Source: Shewanella mangrovisoli (GTDB taxonomy: Bacteria; Pseudomonadota; Gammaproteobacteria; Enterobacterales; Shewanellaceae). From it: a stretch of 64,000 nt of DNA. The notes under the pieces were generated by a model. The model was not told the origin of the DNA. It did no database searches and was given only the letters and a program-made list of their open reading frames with translations. Position numbers and translations under genes: made by a program. The DNA lies in contig NZ_CP080412.1 in NCBI RefSeq assembly GCF_019457635.1, positions 3,968,001 through 4,032,000 on the forward strand, given 5' to 3'. Below, piece after piece: positions 33,261 through 42,465 of the stretch; the stretch's first letter is position 1; the number at the start of each line of letters is the position of its first letter.

Positions 33261-34625
33261 TTATTTCCCTGTATTTGCTGAAATTTTGGTTGCTGATACT
33301 TTGGTTACTGAAAACGCGGGTTGCTGATTGGGTTGTGCTAATTTGCCTGATATCGACTCGAGTAGCGGCTTGAGTTCGTATTCAAAACCCAGAGTCGTAT
33401 TTAAACGGGTTAAGAGCACTTGAATTTGTTTATCCAGTGTCTGCGCACAGTCTTGGCTGAGCGCGTCAAATGGCATTGCCTGTTTTAAGGCTGTTAAGAT
33501 CAACCGTTGAACTGGGCCGATAGCCTGCCCCACTTGGCGGTTCAGTGCGGTATTGTCGAGCACTAATGTTACTAAGTAGAGTAAATAATCGAGGTGCACA
33601 GTAAAATCGACGTGGCATTGCTTTTCATCCGCCAAGCCGAATTTGAGCGCTTTGGCCTCACACAGCGCCTTCAATACCGCTAACTTTTCTGCGGTTAATT
33701 CCAATGCAAAGGGCAACTGCTTAGTGCGCGTCATCAGCACAAAGCTGGCTAAGGTTTTAGCCGACAGCGCCTGTTTATTATTACGGGCGAGCATCGCCAG
33801 CGCTAAGTCGTGAAATCCTAATGAACTCAAGCGATAAAAGCTTATCATCGCAATAGATTCATCTACCGACTCCAGCTTTTTTTTGCTCGGTGAAGTTTGC
33901 ATTTGCTCGAATAAATCGACCAAACGCGGATAGAGCTCAGGGCAATGACCTATATGCTCAGCCGCTTCCCAGACTAGGATATTCGCAGCAGGATGCTGGC
34001 GATAGGTTTCAAGCAAACAAATGATCCCGGTGTAATCCTGTTGCTGCCCTAACCGCTTGAGTGTTGGCACATAACGGGACTCGGCCCAGCGGATCCTTAA
34101 TAGCGTCAAACAGAAATAACCGACCAGCAAACTGCCTAATATACCTGCGATGCCAAAGCCGAAGTCCAATTTGGCGCGATCGCGGGTTAATTCGAGATCG
34201 GCGCTCGCCCGTGTTGGCGCCTCGGGAAGATAATGCACAACACTTTGCCCGTAGTTGGGCACTAATGCGCCAGGGGTGTCGCCCTGCGGCGGCCGTAATT
34301 GATAGGTCGCTTGGCAATTCACGCCATCGAGCTCCCATTGACGAACGAGCTTGCCTTCGGCGGTGCGATACTCAACCAAGCAAATCAATCTTTGGTTATA
34401 AACGCCTGTCGAACTGCGCTCACTGCGATAGGCGGTCTCAATCACTCTACCTATGGCCACATCGCCACGCTCCAGCAACTGATTGACCAGAAACCACTTT
34501 TGCGCCCCTTCCCAGAGGAACAGCGCGGCAACACTCATCAAAAGGAGAGGGACACAGGTCAACAGTATTGTTAACCAACCCCAAAAACGCGTGGGTGCAC
34601 TCGAGGTTAATTGACTGCGATTCAT
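33261..34625 (-). CDS. DUF3592-like membrane protein, partner of RCC1-like lipoprotein
   Basis: 454 residues from the ATG at 34625. Two membrane helices (about 16-42 and 155-180) flank an extracytoplasmic beta-rich domain with a Cys pair (RLICLVEYRT, GVNCQATY) and VGRVIETAYRS-like strands, as in DUF3592 proteins. The C-terminal ~260 residues are cytoplasmic, helical and HEAT/TPR-like. It is the first gene of a two-gene operon with the RCC1-like lipoprotein. Its ribosome site is weak. The role is unknown; a two-compartment sensing or scaffolding role is speculation. Confidence 0.6.
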   Translation of the reverse strand: MNRSQLTSSAPTRFWGWLTILLTCVPLLLMSVAALFLWEGAQKWFLVNQLLERGDVAIGRVIETAYRSERSSTGVYNQRLICLVEYRTAEGKLVRQWELDGVNCQATYQLRPPQGDTPGALVPNYGQSVVHYLPEAPTRASADLELTRDRAKLDFGFGIAGILGSLLVGYFCLTLLRIRWAESRYVPTLKRLGQQQDYTGIICLLETYRQHPAANILVWEAAEHIGHCPELYPRLVDLFEQMQTSPSKKKLESVDESIAMISFYRLSSLGFHDLALAMLARNNKQALSAKTLASFVLMTRTKQLPFALELTAEKLAVLKALCEAKALKFGLADEKQCHVDFTVHLDYLLYLVTLVLDNTALNRQVGQAIGPVQRLILTALKQAMPFDALSQDCAQTLDKQIQVLLTRLNTTLGFEYELKPLLESISGKLAQPNQQPAFSVTKVSATKISANTGK

Positions 34626-34832
34626 CAACACGCCAGAACTTCCTTATCATTCCATGATCGGTAAGGCATTAGAGAACTTGATTCTGCCTAAAGCGGGGCG
34701 CTATTGTAGCAGCTTATTGATAGAAATCAGAAAAAGCTCACAGTTTGCCCGAAAGACTCGGCCACATCCTAGCCTGCAAACTTGAGCATGCTATTCTACG
34801 TTTCCATTCCCGCTGTTTAAAGGAGTAACAGT

Positions 34833-35789
34833 ATGAGTCGCCCGATTATTTTGGATTGCGATCCCGGCCATGACGATGCTATCGCGCTCATTTTAGCCCT
34901 CGCCCATCCAGAGCTAAACCCACTGGCCGTGACCACCAGCGCCGGCAACCAAACCCCAGATAAAACCCTCAATAACGCCCTGCGGATCTTAACTCTGCTC
35001 AATCGCAGCGATATTCCGGTCGCGGGCGGCGCGGTTAAACCCTTAAGCCGTGAATTGATGATTGCCGACAACGTTCACGGTGAAACTGGGCTCGATGGCC
35101 CGGCATTGCCTGCACCGAGTTTTCAACCTCAAGCCGTGAATGCGGTCGAGCTGATGGCCGAGAAAATCCGCCAAAGCGATAAGTCAGTAACATTAGTGCC
35201 TACTGGGCCGCTCACCAATATCGCGCTGCTACTCGCCAGCCACGGCGAGTTACACGCCAAGATTGAGCGCATAGTGTTAATGGGTGGTGCCGCAGGGGTT
35301 GGTAACTGGACGCCCGCCGCCGAGTTTAATATTTTTGTCGACCCAGAGGCGGCCGATATCGTCTTTAAATCCGGTATTCCCATCACCATGTGCGGCCTCG
35401 ATGTCACCCATCAGGCACAGATCATGGATGAAGATATCGAACGTATTCGTGCTATTCCTAATCCCGTGGCTAAGTGTGTCGCCGAGTTGCTGGATTTCTT
35501 TATGATTTACCATAGAGATCCTAAATGGGGCTTTGTCGGTGCACCGCTGCACGACCCTTGCACTATCGCTTGGTTACTCAACCCCGCACTGTTTGATGCC
35601 CAAGACTGCTGGGTCGGCATTGAAACCCAAAGCGAGTTAACACTGGGGATGACGGTAGTCGACCGCTATCAACTGACAGGCAAACTCGCCAATGCGACAG
35701 TGCTTTTCGGCATTGATAGACAGGGCTTTGTTGACTTGTTAGTTGACAGCTTAGCGGCCTACACACCAACCTATCTCAATCGCAGATAA
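34833..35789 (+). CDS. Ribonucleoside hydrolase
   Basis: 318 residues of the IunH/Rih family. The calcium- and ribose-binding N-terminus DCDPGHDDAIALILAL is clear, as are LVPTGPLTNIALLL, the RIVLMGGAAGVGN strand and the late PLHDPCTIAWLL with catalytic Asp. It splits nucleosides into base and ribose. The start has AAAGGAGTAACAG. It forms an operon with the ribokinase 19 bp downstream, which phosphorylates the released ribose. Base specificity (pyrimidine, or purine) is not clear from the sequence. Confidence 0.93.
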   Translation: MSRPIILDCDPGHDDAIALILALAHPELNPLAVTTSAGNQTPDKTLNNALRILTLLNRSDIPVAGGAVKPLSRELMIADNVHGETGLDGPALPAPSFQPQAVNAVELMAEKIRQSDKSVTLVPTGPLTNIALLLASHGELHAKIERIVLMGGAAGVGNWTPAAEFNIFVDPEAADIVFKSGIPITMCGLDVTHQAQIMDEDIERIRAIPNPVAKCVAELLDFFMIYHRDPKWGFVGAPLHDPCTIAWLLNPALFDAQDCWVGIETQSELTLGMTVVDRYQLTGKLANATVLFGIDRQGFVDLLVDSLAAYTPTYLNRR

Positions 35790-35808
35790 ACTTAAGAGTG
35801 AACCTTCC

Positions 35809-36720
35809 ATGAGCCAGATCCTCGTTATCGGCAGTGCGAATGCCGATCATGTGATGAACTTTGAGTATTTGCCCGTTCCCGGCCAAACCTTAATGAGCCG
35901 AGCCTATCGCTTGGAACACGGTGGCAAAGGAGCGAATCAGGCGGTAGCCTGTGCCCGTTTATGCCAAGGGGATGCGGAAGTGGCATTTATCTGCCATCTC
36001 GGCCAAGACAGTGTCGGCAATGACATGCGTACAAGCTGGCTCAAGGATGGCATTAAGGCCGAAGGTATTACCCAAGTCGCCAATATGAGTACGGGCACGG
36101 CGCTGATTTTTGTCGGCGATAATGGGGAGAACTCCATCGGGATCGCCGCGGGTGCCAATGCCCATCTCACCCCGAGCGAATTAGAGCAGCATTATGCCCT
36201 GTTTGCCAATGCCCAATTTATGCTGATCCAGCTCGAAACGCCCATGGATACGGTGAGCCATGCGTTACAAACTGCCAAACGCCTAGGCATTACCACAGTG
36301 CTGAATCCCGCGCCTGCCGTGAGTTCACAACTAGATTACCTTAAGTGGGTCGACATTATTACCCCGAATGAAACCGAGGCCGAAGCGTTAACGGGTATTG
36401 AGGTCAATAGTGAAGAAGATGCCAACTTAGCCGCCCAACTGCTGCATCAACAAGGGGTGACGACTGTGGTAATTACCTTAGGCAGTAAAGGTGCGTTTAT
36501 CAGTAGCGCAGGCTTTACCGGGTTAATTCCGGCACTTGAAGTACAAGCCATAGATACGGTTGCCGCTGGTGATACCTTCAATGGCGCCCTAGTCGTGGGC
36601 TTAAGTGAGGGCATGTCGATTGCCGCTGCCGTCGGCTTTGCCAATGCCGCATCCGCGATCACAGTGACCCGCGACGGCGCTCAGCGTGCCATTCCCTACC
36701 GCCACGAACTGCCGCGTTAA
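35809..36720 (+). CDS. rbsK: Ribokinase
   Basis: 303 residues of the PfkB family. The N-terminal sugar-binding region is GSANADHVMNFEYLPVPGQT, the glycine motif is GGKGANQAVACARL, and the C-terminal catalytic motif is AIDTVAAGDTFNGALVVGL with the base Asp. NPAPAV and ITPNETEAEALTG are typical of ribokinases. It makes ribose-5-phosphate from ribose, here supplied by the adjacent nucleoside hydrolase. The two-gene unit suggests nucleoside scavenging. Confidence 0.93.
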   Translation: MSQILVIGSANADHVMNFEYLPVPGQTLMSRAYRLEHGGKGANQAVACARLCQGDAEVAFICHLGQDSVGNDMRTSWLKDGIKAEGITQVANMSTGTALIFVGDNGENSIGIAAGANAHLTPSELEQHYALFANAQFMLIQLETPMDTVSHALQTAKRLGITTVLNPAPAVSSQLDYLKWVDIITPNETEAEALTGIEVNSEEDANLAAQLLHQQGVTTVVITLGSKGAFISSAGFTGLIPALEVQAIDTVAAGDTFNGALVVGLSEGMSIAAAVGFANAASAITVTRDGAQRAIPYRHELPR

Positions 36721-36728
36721 TTCCCCAT

Positions 36729-36751
36729 GAGTGCGGCAAATTGTCGCACTC
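36729..36751 (+). terminator. Probable weak terminator after ribokinase
   Basis: GAGTGCG / CGCACTC stem with a 9-nt loop and a modest T-containing tail. Confidence 0.4.
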
Positions 36752-36891
36752 AGCCTATTTCACCCTAAAGTTGTATATACATAATTTACATATCGAATTC
36801 ATTCCCATTTAATGAATTAAGCCTATGCTGGCAAGCGAATACTCGAGTCACATCGGCTCGATCCACCTTGTTCAGAATAAGGAAGTACCAG

Positions 36892-37368
36892 ATGAAAGCG
36901 AAAAGCACCACTTTCCGTAATATGACTAGCGCTAGCTTACTTGGCCTAGGATTATTAGTCGCCAGCCAAGCGAGTGCTAACGAATGTGAACTCAAAATTG
37001 CTGCGACTGACGCTATGCAATTTGACACTAAAGAGCTGTCTGTTCCCGCTACTTGTAAAGAAGTGACCCTGACGCTAACGCACACTGGCACACTGCCAAA
37101 AGCGGCGATGGGCCACAACTGGGTGTTAACAAAAGCCGCTGATATGTCTGCCGTTGCGACCGATGGTATGAGCGCTGGCGCCGATGCAGCTTACGTTAAA
37201 GCCGGTGATACCCGTGTTATCGCTCACACTGCGTTAGTGGGTGGCGGTGAATCAACTTCTGTAAAATTTAGCACTGCGGGCATGAGCGCGACTGAAGCTT
37301 ACCAGTTCTTCTGCAGCTTCCCAGGTCACTGGGCGATTATGCAAGGTAGCTTTAAGATCCAAGGCTAA
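36892..37368 (+). CDS. azu: Azurin (blue copper protein)
   Basis: 158 residues from the ATG at 36892 (AAGGA before it). A signal peptide ends in SQASA, followed by mature NECELKIAATDAMQFD. Copper ligands are visible: His in MGHNWVLTK, then Cys, His and Met in FFCSFPGHWAIMQGSF. The mature Cys pair (NECEL and PATCKE) forms the usual disulphide. Azurin carries single electrons in the periplasm, for example to nitrite reductase or peroxidases. No partner enzyme is adjacent. It is monocistronic and ends at a strong terminator. Confidence 0.95.
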   Translation: MKAKSTTFRNMTSASLLGLGLLVASQASANECELKIAATDAMQFDTKELSVPATCKEVTLTLTHTGTLPKAAMGHNWVLTKAADMSAVATDGMSAGADAAYVKAGDTRVIAHTALVGGGESTSVKFSTAGMSATEAYQFFCSFPGHWAIMQGSFKIQG

Positions 37369-37420
37369 TTCCATTGCCTAATGCTCGCTTAAGGGAATAT
37401 CTTAAGTGAGACAACAAAAA

Positions 37421-37439
37421 AGCGGACCTCGGGTCCGCT
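37421..37439. terminator. Bidirectional terminator between azurin and DUF3622 gene
   Basis: AGCGGACC-tcg-GGTCCGCT flanked by an A-run and a T-run. Confidence 0.9.
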
Positions 37440-37516
37440 TTTTTGTTGAATGCTGATTGGCTCACAAGCCAGTTTGCCTTCGAGGATTTTGTTTCGAGAT
37501 GTCTTCTTCGAGCGAG

Positions 37517-37822
37517 TTATTCTTCGCCGAACTCGTCTTCATCATCAAAATCATCGGCATCGGTTGCCGCTTCAGCCGCTAAAGCCGCCGCTAATTTGGC
37601 CTTAGCCTGTTTCTCTGAGCGACGCTTGTTGCGCTCAGCCAGCGTGCCTAAAAACACTTGCAGCTCGGCTTGACCCCAAGCTTGTGCCTCGGCCTCGGTC
37701 GCAAAACCGTCATGGCTTTTCGACACTACCGTCTTAGTCGACGTCATACGACGGGTGATTTCTGTCTTCCAACCATTTTCAGCTTGAGTGACGCGAAAAT
37801 CGTATTTTTTACCCTTGCTCAT
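37517..37822 (-). CDS. DUF3622-family small protein
   Basis: 101 residues. The N-terminal half (KKYDFRVTQAENGWKTEITRRMTSTKTVVSKSHDGFATEAEAQAWGQAEL) matches the short DUF3622 proteins of Vibrio and Shewanella. A basic helix (LAERNKRRSEKQAKAKLAAALAAE) and a strongly acidic tail (DADDFDDEDEFGEE) follow. Function is unknown; it is monocistronic and convergent with azurin. Confidence 0.75.
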   Translation of the reverse strand: MSKGKKYDFRVTQAENGWKTEITRRMTSTKTVVSKSHDGFATEAEAQAWGQAELQVFLGTLAERNKRRSEKQAKAKLAAALAAEAATDADDFDDEDEFGEE

Positions 37823-38174
37823 TCTGCTCTATTTCCTAAATGATGCTTGCCACGTTTGTCTTATCAAGCGATACAAACGCCATCATAAAACAAAAGGAGC
37901 GCAGTTTACTTGATTTCGGCAAAGAAAGATCGCTTACGAGAAAATTTTCATGCTCAACTGGCTCAGTGAGTCGAGGCATCCCAATATAACCCCGCCTGCC
38001 AGATGATTTTTCGCCCTAATCTTAGTCCTAAGCTCAGTATCAAGCTAGCGCAAAAGCGGCTGGCGGACGGTATCTTTTCTTGTTTTGGTCATAAAAATAA
38101 GTAAATTTAGTCATATAGCAATTTTAGAGTGTGAGGGCCCCTATTAATAAGTCATTCATAATTTAGGATAGATG
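37823..38174. other. Intergenic region upstream of GDPD gene
   Basis: 352 bp with no gene. It carries the promoters of the divergent DUF3622 and GDPD genes and a possible Pho box at 38086-38118. Confidence 0.5.
38086..38118 (+). promoter_or_regulatory. Possible Pho box upstream of GDPD
   Basis: Three contiguous 11-mers TGGTCATAAAA, ATAAGTAAATT, TAGTCATATAG. The first and third follow the PhoB pattern CTGTCAT-N4 at 11-bp phase; the middle one is poor. The gene's phosphate-scavenging function makes it plausible. Confidence 0.35.
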
Positions 38175-39443
38175 ATGAATACCTCCTCAGTAACACTCTG
38201 CATGCTATTGGCAAGCACGGCCCTGCTAGCAGGCTGTAACAGCGATAACAAAGATAGCGAGACTACACCGCCACCAGCGAAAATGGTGCCAGCCCAAGTC
38301 GGTGAGCGACCACTGTTTTTAGTGCGCCAAATGCAGGACAGCAGCTTAAAGACCCGATTAGCCCAGTGCGAAACCGATCATTTCTACCGTAGTGATTTTT
38401 CCATTGGTCACCGCGGCGCGGCGATGCAATTCCCTGAACACACAAAAGAATCCTACCAAGCGGCCATCGACTCTGGCGCGGGTATCGTCGAGTGTGATGT
38501 GACTTTTACCGCGGATAAAGCCTTAGTCTGTCGCCACTCCCAGTGCGATCTCGCCAGCACAACCAATATTTTGGCCATTCCCGAACTTGCCAACAAATGC
38601 TCAGTCCCCTTTACCCCCGCCGATGCGGCCAATGGCGTCGCCGCCACAGCAACTTGCTGCACCAGCGATATCACCCTCGCCGAATTTAAAATGTTAAAGG
38701 GTAAGATGGAGGGTGAGAATCCCAAGGCGACCAATGTCGAGGAATTTATCAATGCCACGCCTAAGTGGCGCACCGATCTCTATGCGGGCAACGGTACCCT
38801 GATGACCCACGCAGAGAGTATTGAGATGTTTAAAAAGGCTGGCGTCAAAATGACCCCAGAGCTAAAAGCCGCCAGCGTGGCTATGCCCTTCGATGGTTTT
38901 ACTCAGCAGGAGTACGCCCAGAAGATGCTCGATGAATATACCGCAGCGGGTGTCGATGCCTCTCAAGTCTTCCCCCAATCCTTTAATTTAGAAGATGTAA
39001 AATACTGGATTGCTAACGCCCCCGAGTTTGGCAAACAAGCGGTATATCTTGATGATAGATATGATATTCACACTGGGTTCGACCCACAGGACTCCTCCAG
39101 CTGGTCGCCTTCAATGGCGGAACTTAAAGCCCAGGGCGTAGAGATTATCGCGCCACCACTCTGGGTGCTAGTGACCTTAGATGCGGATAAAAAAATCATT
39201 CCATCGGAATATGCCAAAGCCGCGAAAGCAGCGGGACTTAAGATCATCACTTGGAGCTTAGAGCGCTCAGGATTATTGAAAGATGGCGGCGGTTGGTATT
39301 ATCAAAGCATCACAGATGCCATTGATAATGAAGGCGATACCTATGAGCTGCTCGATGTGCTCGCCAAAGATGTCGGCGTGATTGGCGTGTTTTCGGACTG
39401 GCCGGCGACTGTCACTTACTATGCCAACTGCATGGATTTATAG
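38175..39443 (+). CDS. Glycerophosphodiester phosphodiesterase lipoprotein
   Basis: 422 residues from the ATG at 38175; the ATG three bases earlier is closer than usual to AGGA. The signal ends in LLAGC, so it is a lipoprotein. The GDPD domain opens with SIGHRGAAMQFPEHTKESYQAAIDSGAGIVECDVTFT (catalytic His, Glu, Asp, metal site), then ALVCRHSQCDL, and ends with IITWSLE and VIGVFSDWPATV. The enzyme releases sn-glycerol-3-phosphate from glycerophosphodiesters in the envelope. It is longer than GlpQ because of a ~100-residue insertion with several Cys. Nearby PhoD suggests phosphate or phospholipid scavenging. Confidence 0.88.
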   Translation: MNTSSVTLCMLLASTALLAGCNSDNKDSETTPPPAKMVPAQVGERPLFLVRQMQDSSLKTRLAQCETDHFYRSDFSIGHRGAAMQFPEHTKESYQAAIDSGAGIVECDVTFTADKALVCRHSQCDLASTTNILAIPELANKCSVPFTPADAANGVAATATCCTSDITLAEFKMLKGKMEGENPKATNVEEFINATPKWRTDLYAGNGTLMTHAESIEMFKKAGVKMTPELKAASVAMPFDGFTQQEYAQKMLDEYTAAGVDASQVFPQSFNLEDVKYWIANAPEFGKQAVYLDDRYDIHTGFDPQDSSSWSPSMAELKAQGVEIIAPPLWVLVTLDADKKIIPSEYAKAAKAAGLKIITWSLERSGLLKDGGGWYYQSITDAIDNEGDTYELLDVLAKDVGVIGVFSDWPATVTYYANCMDL

Positions 39444-39484
39444 GCCAAAACAATAGGCTCTATTTCAAAACCGAGAAACAAAAA

Positions 39485-39509
39485 AGCGTTAGCAAAAACT
39501 GCTAACGCT
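39485..39509. terminator. Bidirectional terminator between GDPD and phosphoribosyltransferase
   Basis: AGCGTTAGCA-aaaac-TGCTAACGCT with flanking A- and T-runs. Confidence 0.85.
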
Positions 39510-39528
39510 TTTTATTAACAGATTCTTT

Positions 39529-40095
39529 TTACTTAAAAAGATGCTGAATATTTTTTAAATCGCCCTTACCTTCGGCAATTTCTTCCGGCGTTAAACCCGT
39601 CACTTCGTGTGGAAACACTAACCAGTCTTCAGAGGCATGGATATAGTAATCAGGCTTTAAAGGCACCGCGGTATTCTTTGGCTTGTAATAAGGGCAAGCG
39701 ATACGAATATCCTGCGGCATGTTTAAACGCATCAGTTGGCTTAACTTTTCCTTCAGCGCGTGGATGCTGCGGCCAGAGTCAAACACATCGTCCACAATCA
39801 GTAAGCTATCACTAGCATTCGCATTTTCAACAATGTAATGCAGGCCATGTACTTTGATTTCTTTGCTTTGCTTGTCGGTACCAATACCGTAGTAAGACGA
39901 GGTACGCACGGCGATATGGTCGGTTTCAACCTTCTTAAAGTCGAAAAACTCTTGTACCGCGATCCCGATTGGAGCACCGCCACGCCAAATACCCACGATA
40001 AACTGCGGACGGAATCCACTCTCATAAACCTGTGAAGCTAATAAAAATGAATCTTCGAGCAGTTGTTGTGCGGTAACGAAATATTTTTCAGACAT
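39529..40095 (-). CDS. Type I phosphoribosyltransferase
   Basis: 188 residues from the ATG at 40095 (five codons inside the maximal frame). The PRPP-binding loop LLIVDDVFDSGRSIHALKE is clear, with an early IVGIWRGGAPIGIAVQEFF segment and a GIGTDKQSKEI loop. This resembles xanthine/hypoxanthine-guanine phosphoribosyltransferases, which convert free purine bases to nucleotides. Bases freed by the nucleoside hydrolase at 34833 could be its substrates, but the base is not fixed by sequence alone. Confidence 0.8.
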   Translation of the reverse strand: MSEKYFVTAQQLLEDSFLLASQVYESGFRPQFIVGIWRGGAPIGIAVQEFFDFKKVETDHIAVRTSSYYGIGTDKQSKEIKVHGLHYIVENANASDSLLIVDDVFDSGRSIHALKEKLSQLMRLNMPQDIRIACPYYKPKNTAVPLKPDYYIHASEDWLVFPHEVTGLTPEEIAEGKGDLKNIQHLFK

Positions 40096-40428
40096 GACAC
40101 CGATCCCCATCTTAATTATTGATTTTAGGTGTTAAAGCGCGAGCTTTTACCCTGTAAGGTCTGTTCGGCGTCCAAAACACGAGAACAGCATTCTCTTCAT
40201 AAGAGTCCTAGCAAGTGTAGGCAGCCGCCGAATTTTGGGAGCGAATTTTATACCAAAAAAAACCGCCGTGCTGCAGTTATAGTCATAAGTTGCAGGTGAA
40301 CGGCCGTTTATTTTGCATTTTTAGGACGGAACTAACAAAAAGCGGACAAAAAAGGCCACCCAAAGGTGGCCAACAAGGAACGAGCACAGGCTCAAAGCAA
40401 AGTGTGACGCTTAAGTTTGACGCTTAAG
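40096..40428. other. Intergenic region between phosphoribosyltransferase and phoD
   Basis: 333 bp, no gene seen. It holds the phosphoribosyltransferase leader and the phoD terminator at 40354. Confidence 0.5.
40354..40371 (-). terminator. Hairpin terminator after phoD
   Basis: GGCCACC / GGTGGCC stem, followed on the minus strand by TTTTTT. Confidence 0.8.
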
Positions 40429-42195
40429 TTAGCTCACAGGGTTGATAATAGGTTCACCGACCTTAGTCATGGCGCTGTAGCTGCGGCTACTCGACTCTTC
40501 AAACTCCTTCGACAGAATCGTACTGACATAATGCCAGTCGCTACGCACCGCTTCCTTGGTGAAGGTTAAGGTCATAAAGCCGCGGTCTTTAAGGTTGGTG
40601 TATTTAAGATCTGGCACCAAGTCGACGATCGCCGCCTCGGTCGCGGGGATCTGTTCCGCAGGGAGATTTAAGTAATATTCCAAACCAGGTGATGACACTG
40701 AGCTTGTGGCAAACTCGACCCCAACGGTATCGCCGTTGACATCTTTAAGCTCATTCGCCCAGGCATTATGGGTGTCACCGGCAATCACGACTAGGTTGTG
40801 ATTTTTCGATTTAGCCGTGCCTAAAATCACTTCCCTTTCATAGGCATAACCATCCCATGCATCTAAGTTATAGGGAATTGATGGCAGTTGCAGCAGGGCA
40901 ATCACTTCTGGCGTTAACAGGGCTTGATTGGCCTGCAAGTACTGTAATTCCGCCGCCGTTAGGGTTGGATCATTTGCCGCAGCGCGAGCGGCTAACTTCG
41001 CCAACGCACCAAGCATGGCATATTGTGGAATGCTCATTTGCTGGGTAGCAATCGCCGCAGGTAGAGACATCTTACCCATAAGGATCTGTTGTCCTAACAC
41101 CTGCCAAGTGCCCGTGGCTTGCAATAAGGTGCCCTGTAACCAAAGTAACTGGGTCAGCCCTAACATAGTGCGCGAAGTCGATGTCACATCGGCGCGGAAA
41201 CGCTCGCCATCGAAGGCGCCCGTACTGGCATCCATATAATCGGCATAATCGAGCTGCTTATCGCGGGCTAACACTCGCGTATCCAGCATATGTAAGTCGA
41301 CTAAGTTGCCGTAACTGAAGCTGCGATAAATCTCCTCATGGTTACCCTCGCGCCATGGACGGATTGGCAGCCACTCGAAGTAAGCCTGCAGTGCGGCTTC
41401 TTTGCGAACCGCAAAATCCCCTTCGCCTTCGTTGTGGTTCTCGGCGCCATCACGCCAAGTATCGTTTGCTACTTCGTGGTCGTCCCATACCGTAATAAAT
41501 GGCACTTTCGCGTGCAATTTTTGCAGGCTGGCATCGGTATGATATTGGCCGTAACGGGTACGGTAGTCGCTGAGGGTCAGCAGTTCGTTGGCGGGTAACA
41601 CTTCACGGCCAAGCTCTGCCGCATGTTCGCTGGCATAGCCGCCGCGAGCATATTCGTAGATATAGTCACCTAGATGCACCACGGCATCGAGGTCATCCTG
41701 CGCCGCAGCTAATTCATACACGTTAAAATAGCCAGCTGGAAAGTTAGCGCATGACATGACGGCAAGTTTAACCGAACTCACATCACCCTCGGGTAGAGTG
41801 CGGGTCTTGCCCACCTCAGAGGTTTTTCCGCCCGTCATAAAGCGGTAGAAATAGGTTTGTCCCGCACGTAAACCGCGGGCATCGATTTTAACCGTGTAAT
41901 CACGGTTAGCGTTGGTGACCATCTCCCCTGTGGTCACTAATTGTGAGAATGCTGCATCACTGGCCACTTGCCAGCTGACTTTAACATCCCCAGCAGAATC
42001 AGGCGTCACACGGGTCCATAGGATCACCGCGTCTTGCGCAGGGTCACCACTGGCTACCCCATGTAAAAACTGCGCAGGAACAGATTTATCATCATCACTG
42101 TCACTACACCCCATTAGGCCGTAGGAGATCACTGCTGCACCAATGCCTTTGGCCGACATGGCTAAAAAATCACGACGAGTCACGGTTCGTTTCAT
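40429..42195 (-). CDS. phoD: PhoD-family alkaline phosphatase/phosphodiesterase, Tat-exported
   Basis: 588 residues from the ATG at 42195 (AAGGGA before it). A twin-arginine signal RRDFLAMSAKGIGAAVISYGLMGC is present, with a Cys that could be lipidated. An N-terminal fibronectin-like PhoD_N domain (ILWTRVTPDSAGDVKVSWQVASD) is followed by the metallophosphatase core: VMSCANFP, HLGDYIYEYARGG, VWDDHEVANDTW and VIAGDTHNAWANEL. PhoD uses calcium and iron to cleave phosphate mono- and diesters outside the cytoplasm. Possible Pho box repeats lie upstream. Confidence 0.92.
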   Translation of the reverse strand: MKRTVTRRDFLAMSAKGIGAAVISYGLMGCSDSDDDKSVPAQFLHGVASGDPAQDAVILWTRVTPDSAGDVKVSWQVASDAAFSQLVTTGEMVTNANRDYTVKIDARGLRAGQTYFYRFMTGGKTSEVGKTRTLPEGDVSSVKLAVMSCANFPAGYFNVYELAAAQDDLDAVVHLGDYIYEYARGGYASEHAAELGREVLPANELLTLSDYRTRYGQYHTDASLQKLHAKVPFITVWDDHEVANDTWRDGAENHNEGEGDFAVRKEAALQAYFEWLPIRPWREGNHEEIYRSFSYGNLVDLHMLDTRVLARDKQLDYADYMDASTGAFDGERFRADVTSTSRTMLGLTQLLWLQGTLLQATGTWQVLGQQILMGKMSLPAAIATQQMSIPQYAMLGALAKLAARAAANDPTLTAAELQYLQANQALLTPEVIALLQLPSIPYNLDAWDGYAYEREVILGTAKSKNHNLVVIAGDTHNAWANELKDVNGDTVGVEFATSSVSSPGLEYYLNLPAEQIPATEAAIVDLVPDLKYTNLKDRGFMTLTFTKEAVRSDWHYVSTILSKEFEESSSRSYSAMTKVGEPIINPVS

Positions 42196-42253
42196 TATTA
42201 TTATTCCCTTATAAGATGAGGTTTCACTGGTATGAGGTCTAATGAGGCCCCGA

Positions 42254-42286
42254 TTGTGAGACATCACTGTTACACATTTGTGACAT
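42254..42286 (-). promoter_or_regulatory. Possible Pho box upstream of phoD
   Basis: On the minus strand, three 11-mers ATGTCACAAAT, GTGTAACAGTG, ATGTCTCACAA, each starting near the CTGTCAT pattern at 11-bp phase, 59-91 bp before the phoD ATG. The match is partial. Confidence 0.4.
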
Positions 42287-42465
42287 CTTTGTCAGCCTTT
42301 TATGATTTCTTTTAATTCATAAGCTTATACTGGATGACGTACTTTATTTGTACAGCACTGGCACAAGCCATGAGTAAGCTGCTAACATCGGATCAGTGGC
42401 AAATCGCTCAGATTTTGGCTCGTCGAACGTCAAACCTGAGCCTTGTTAAAAAAGGAATTTATAGG

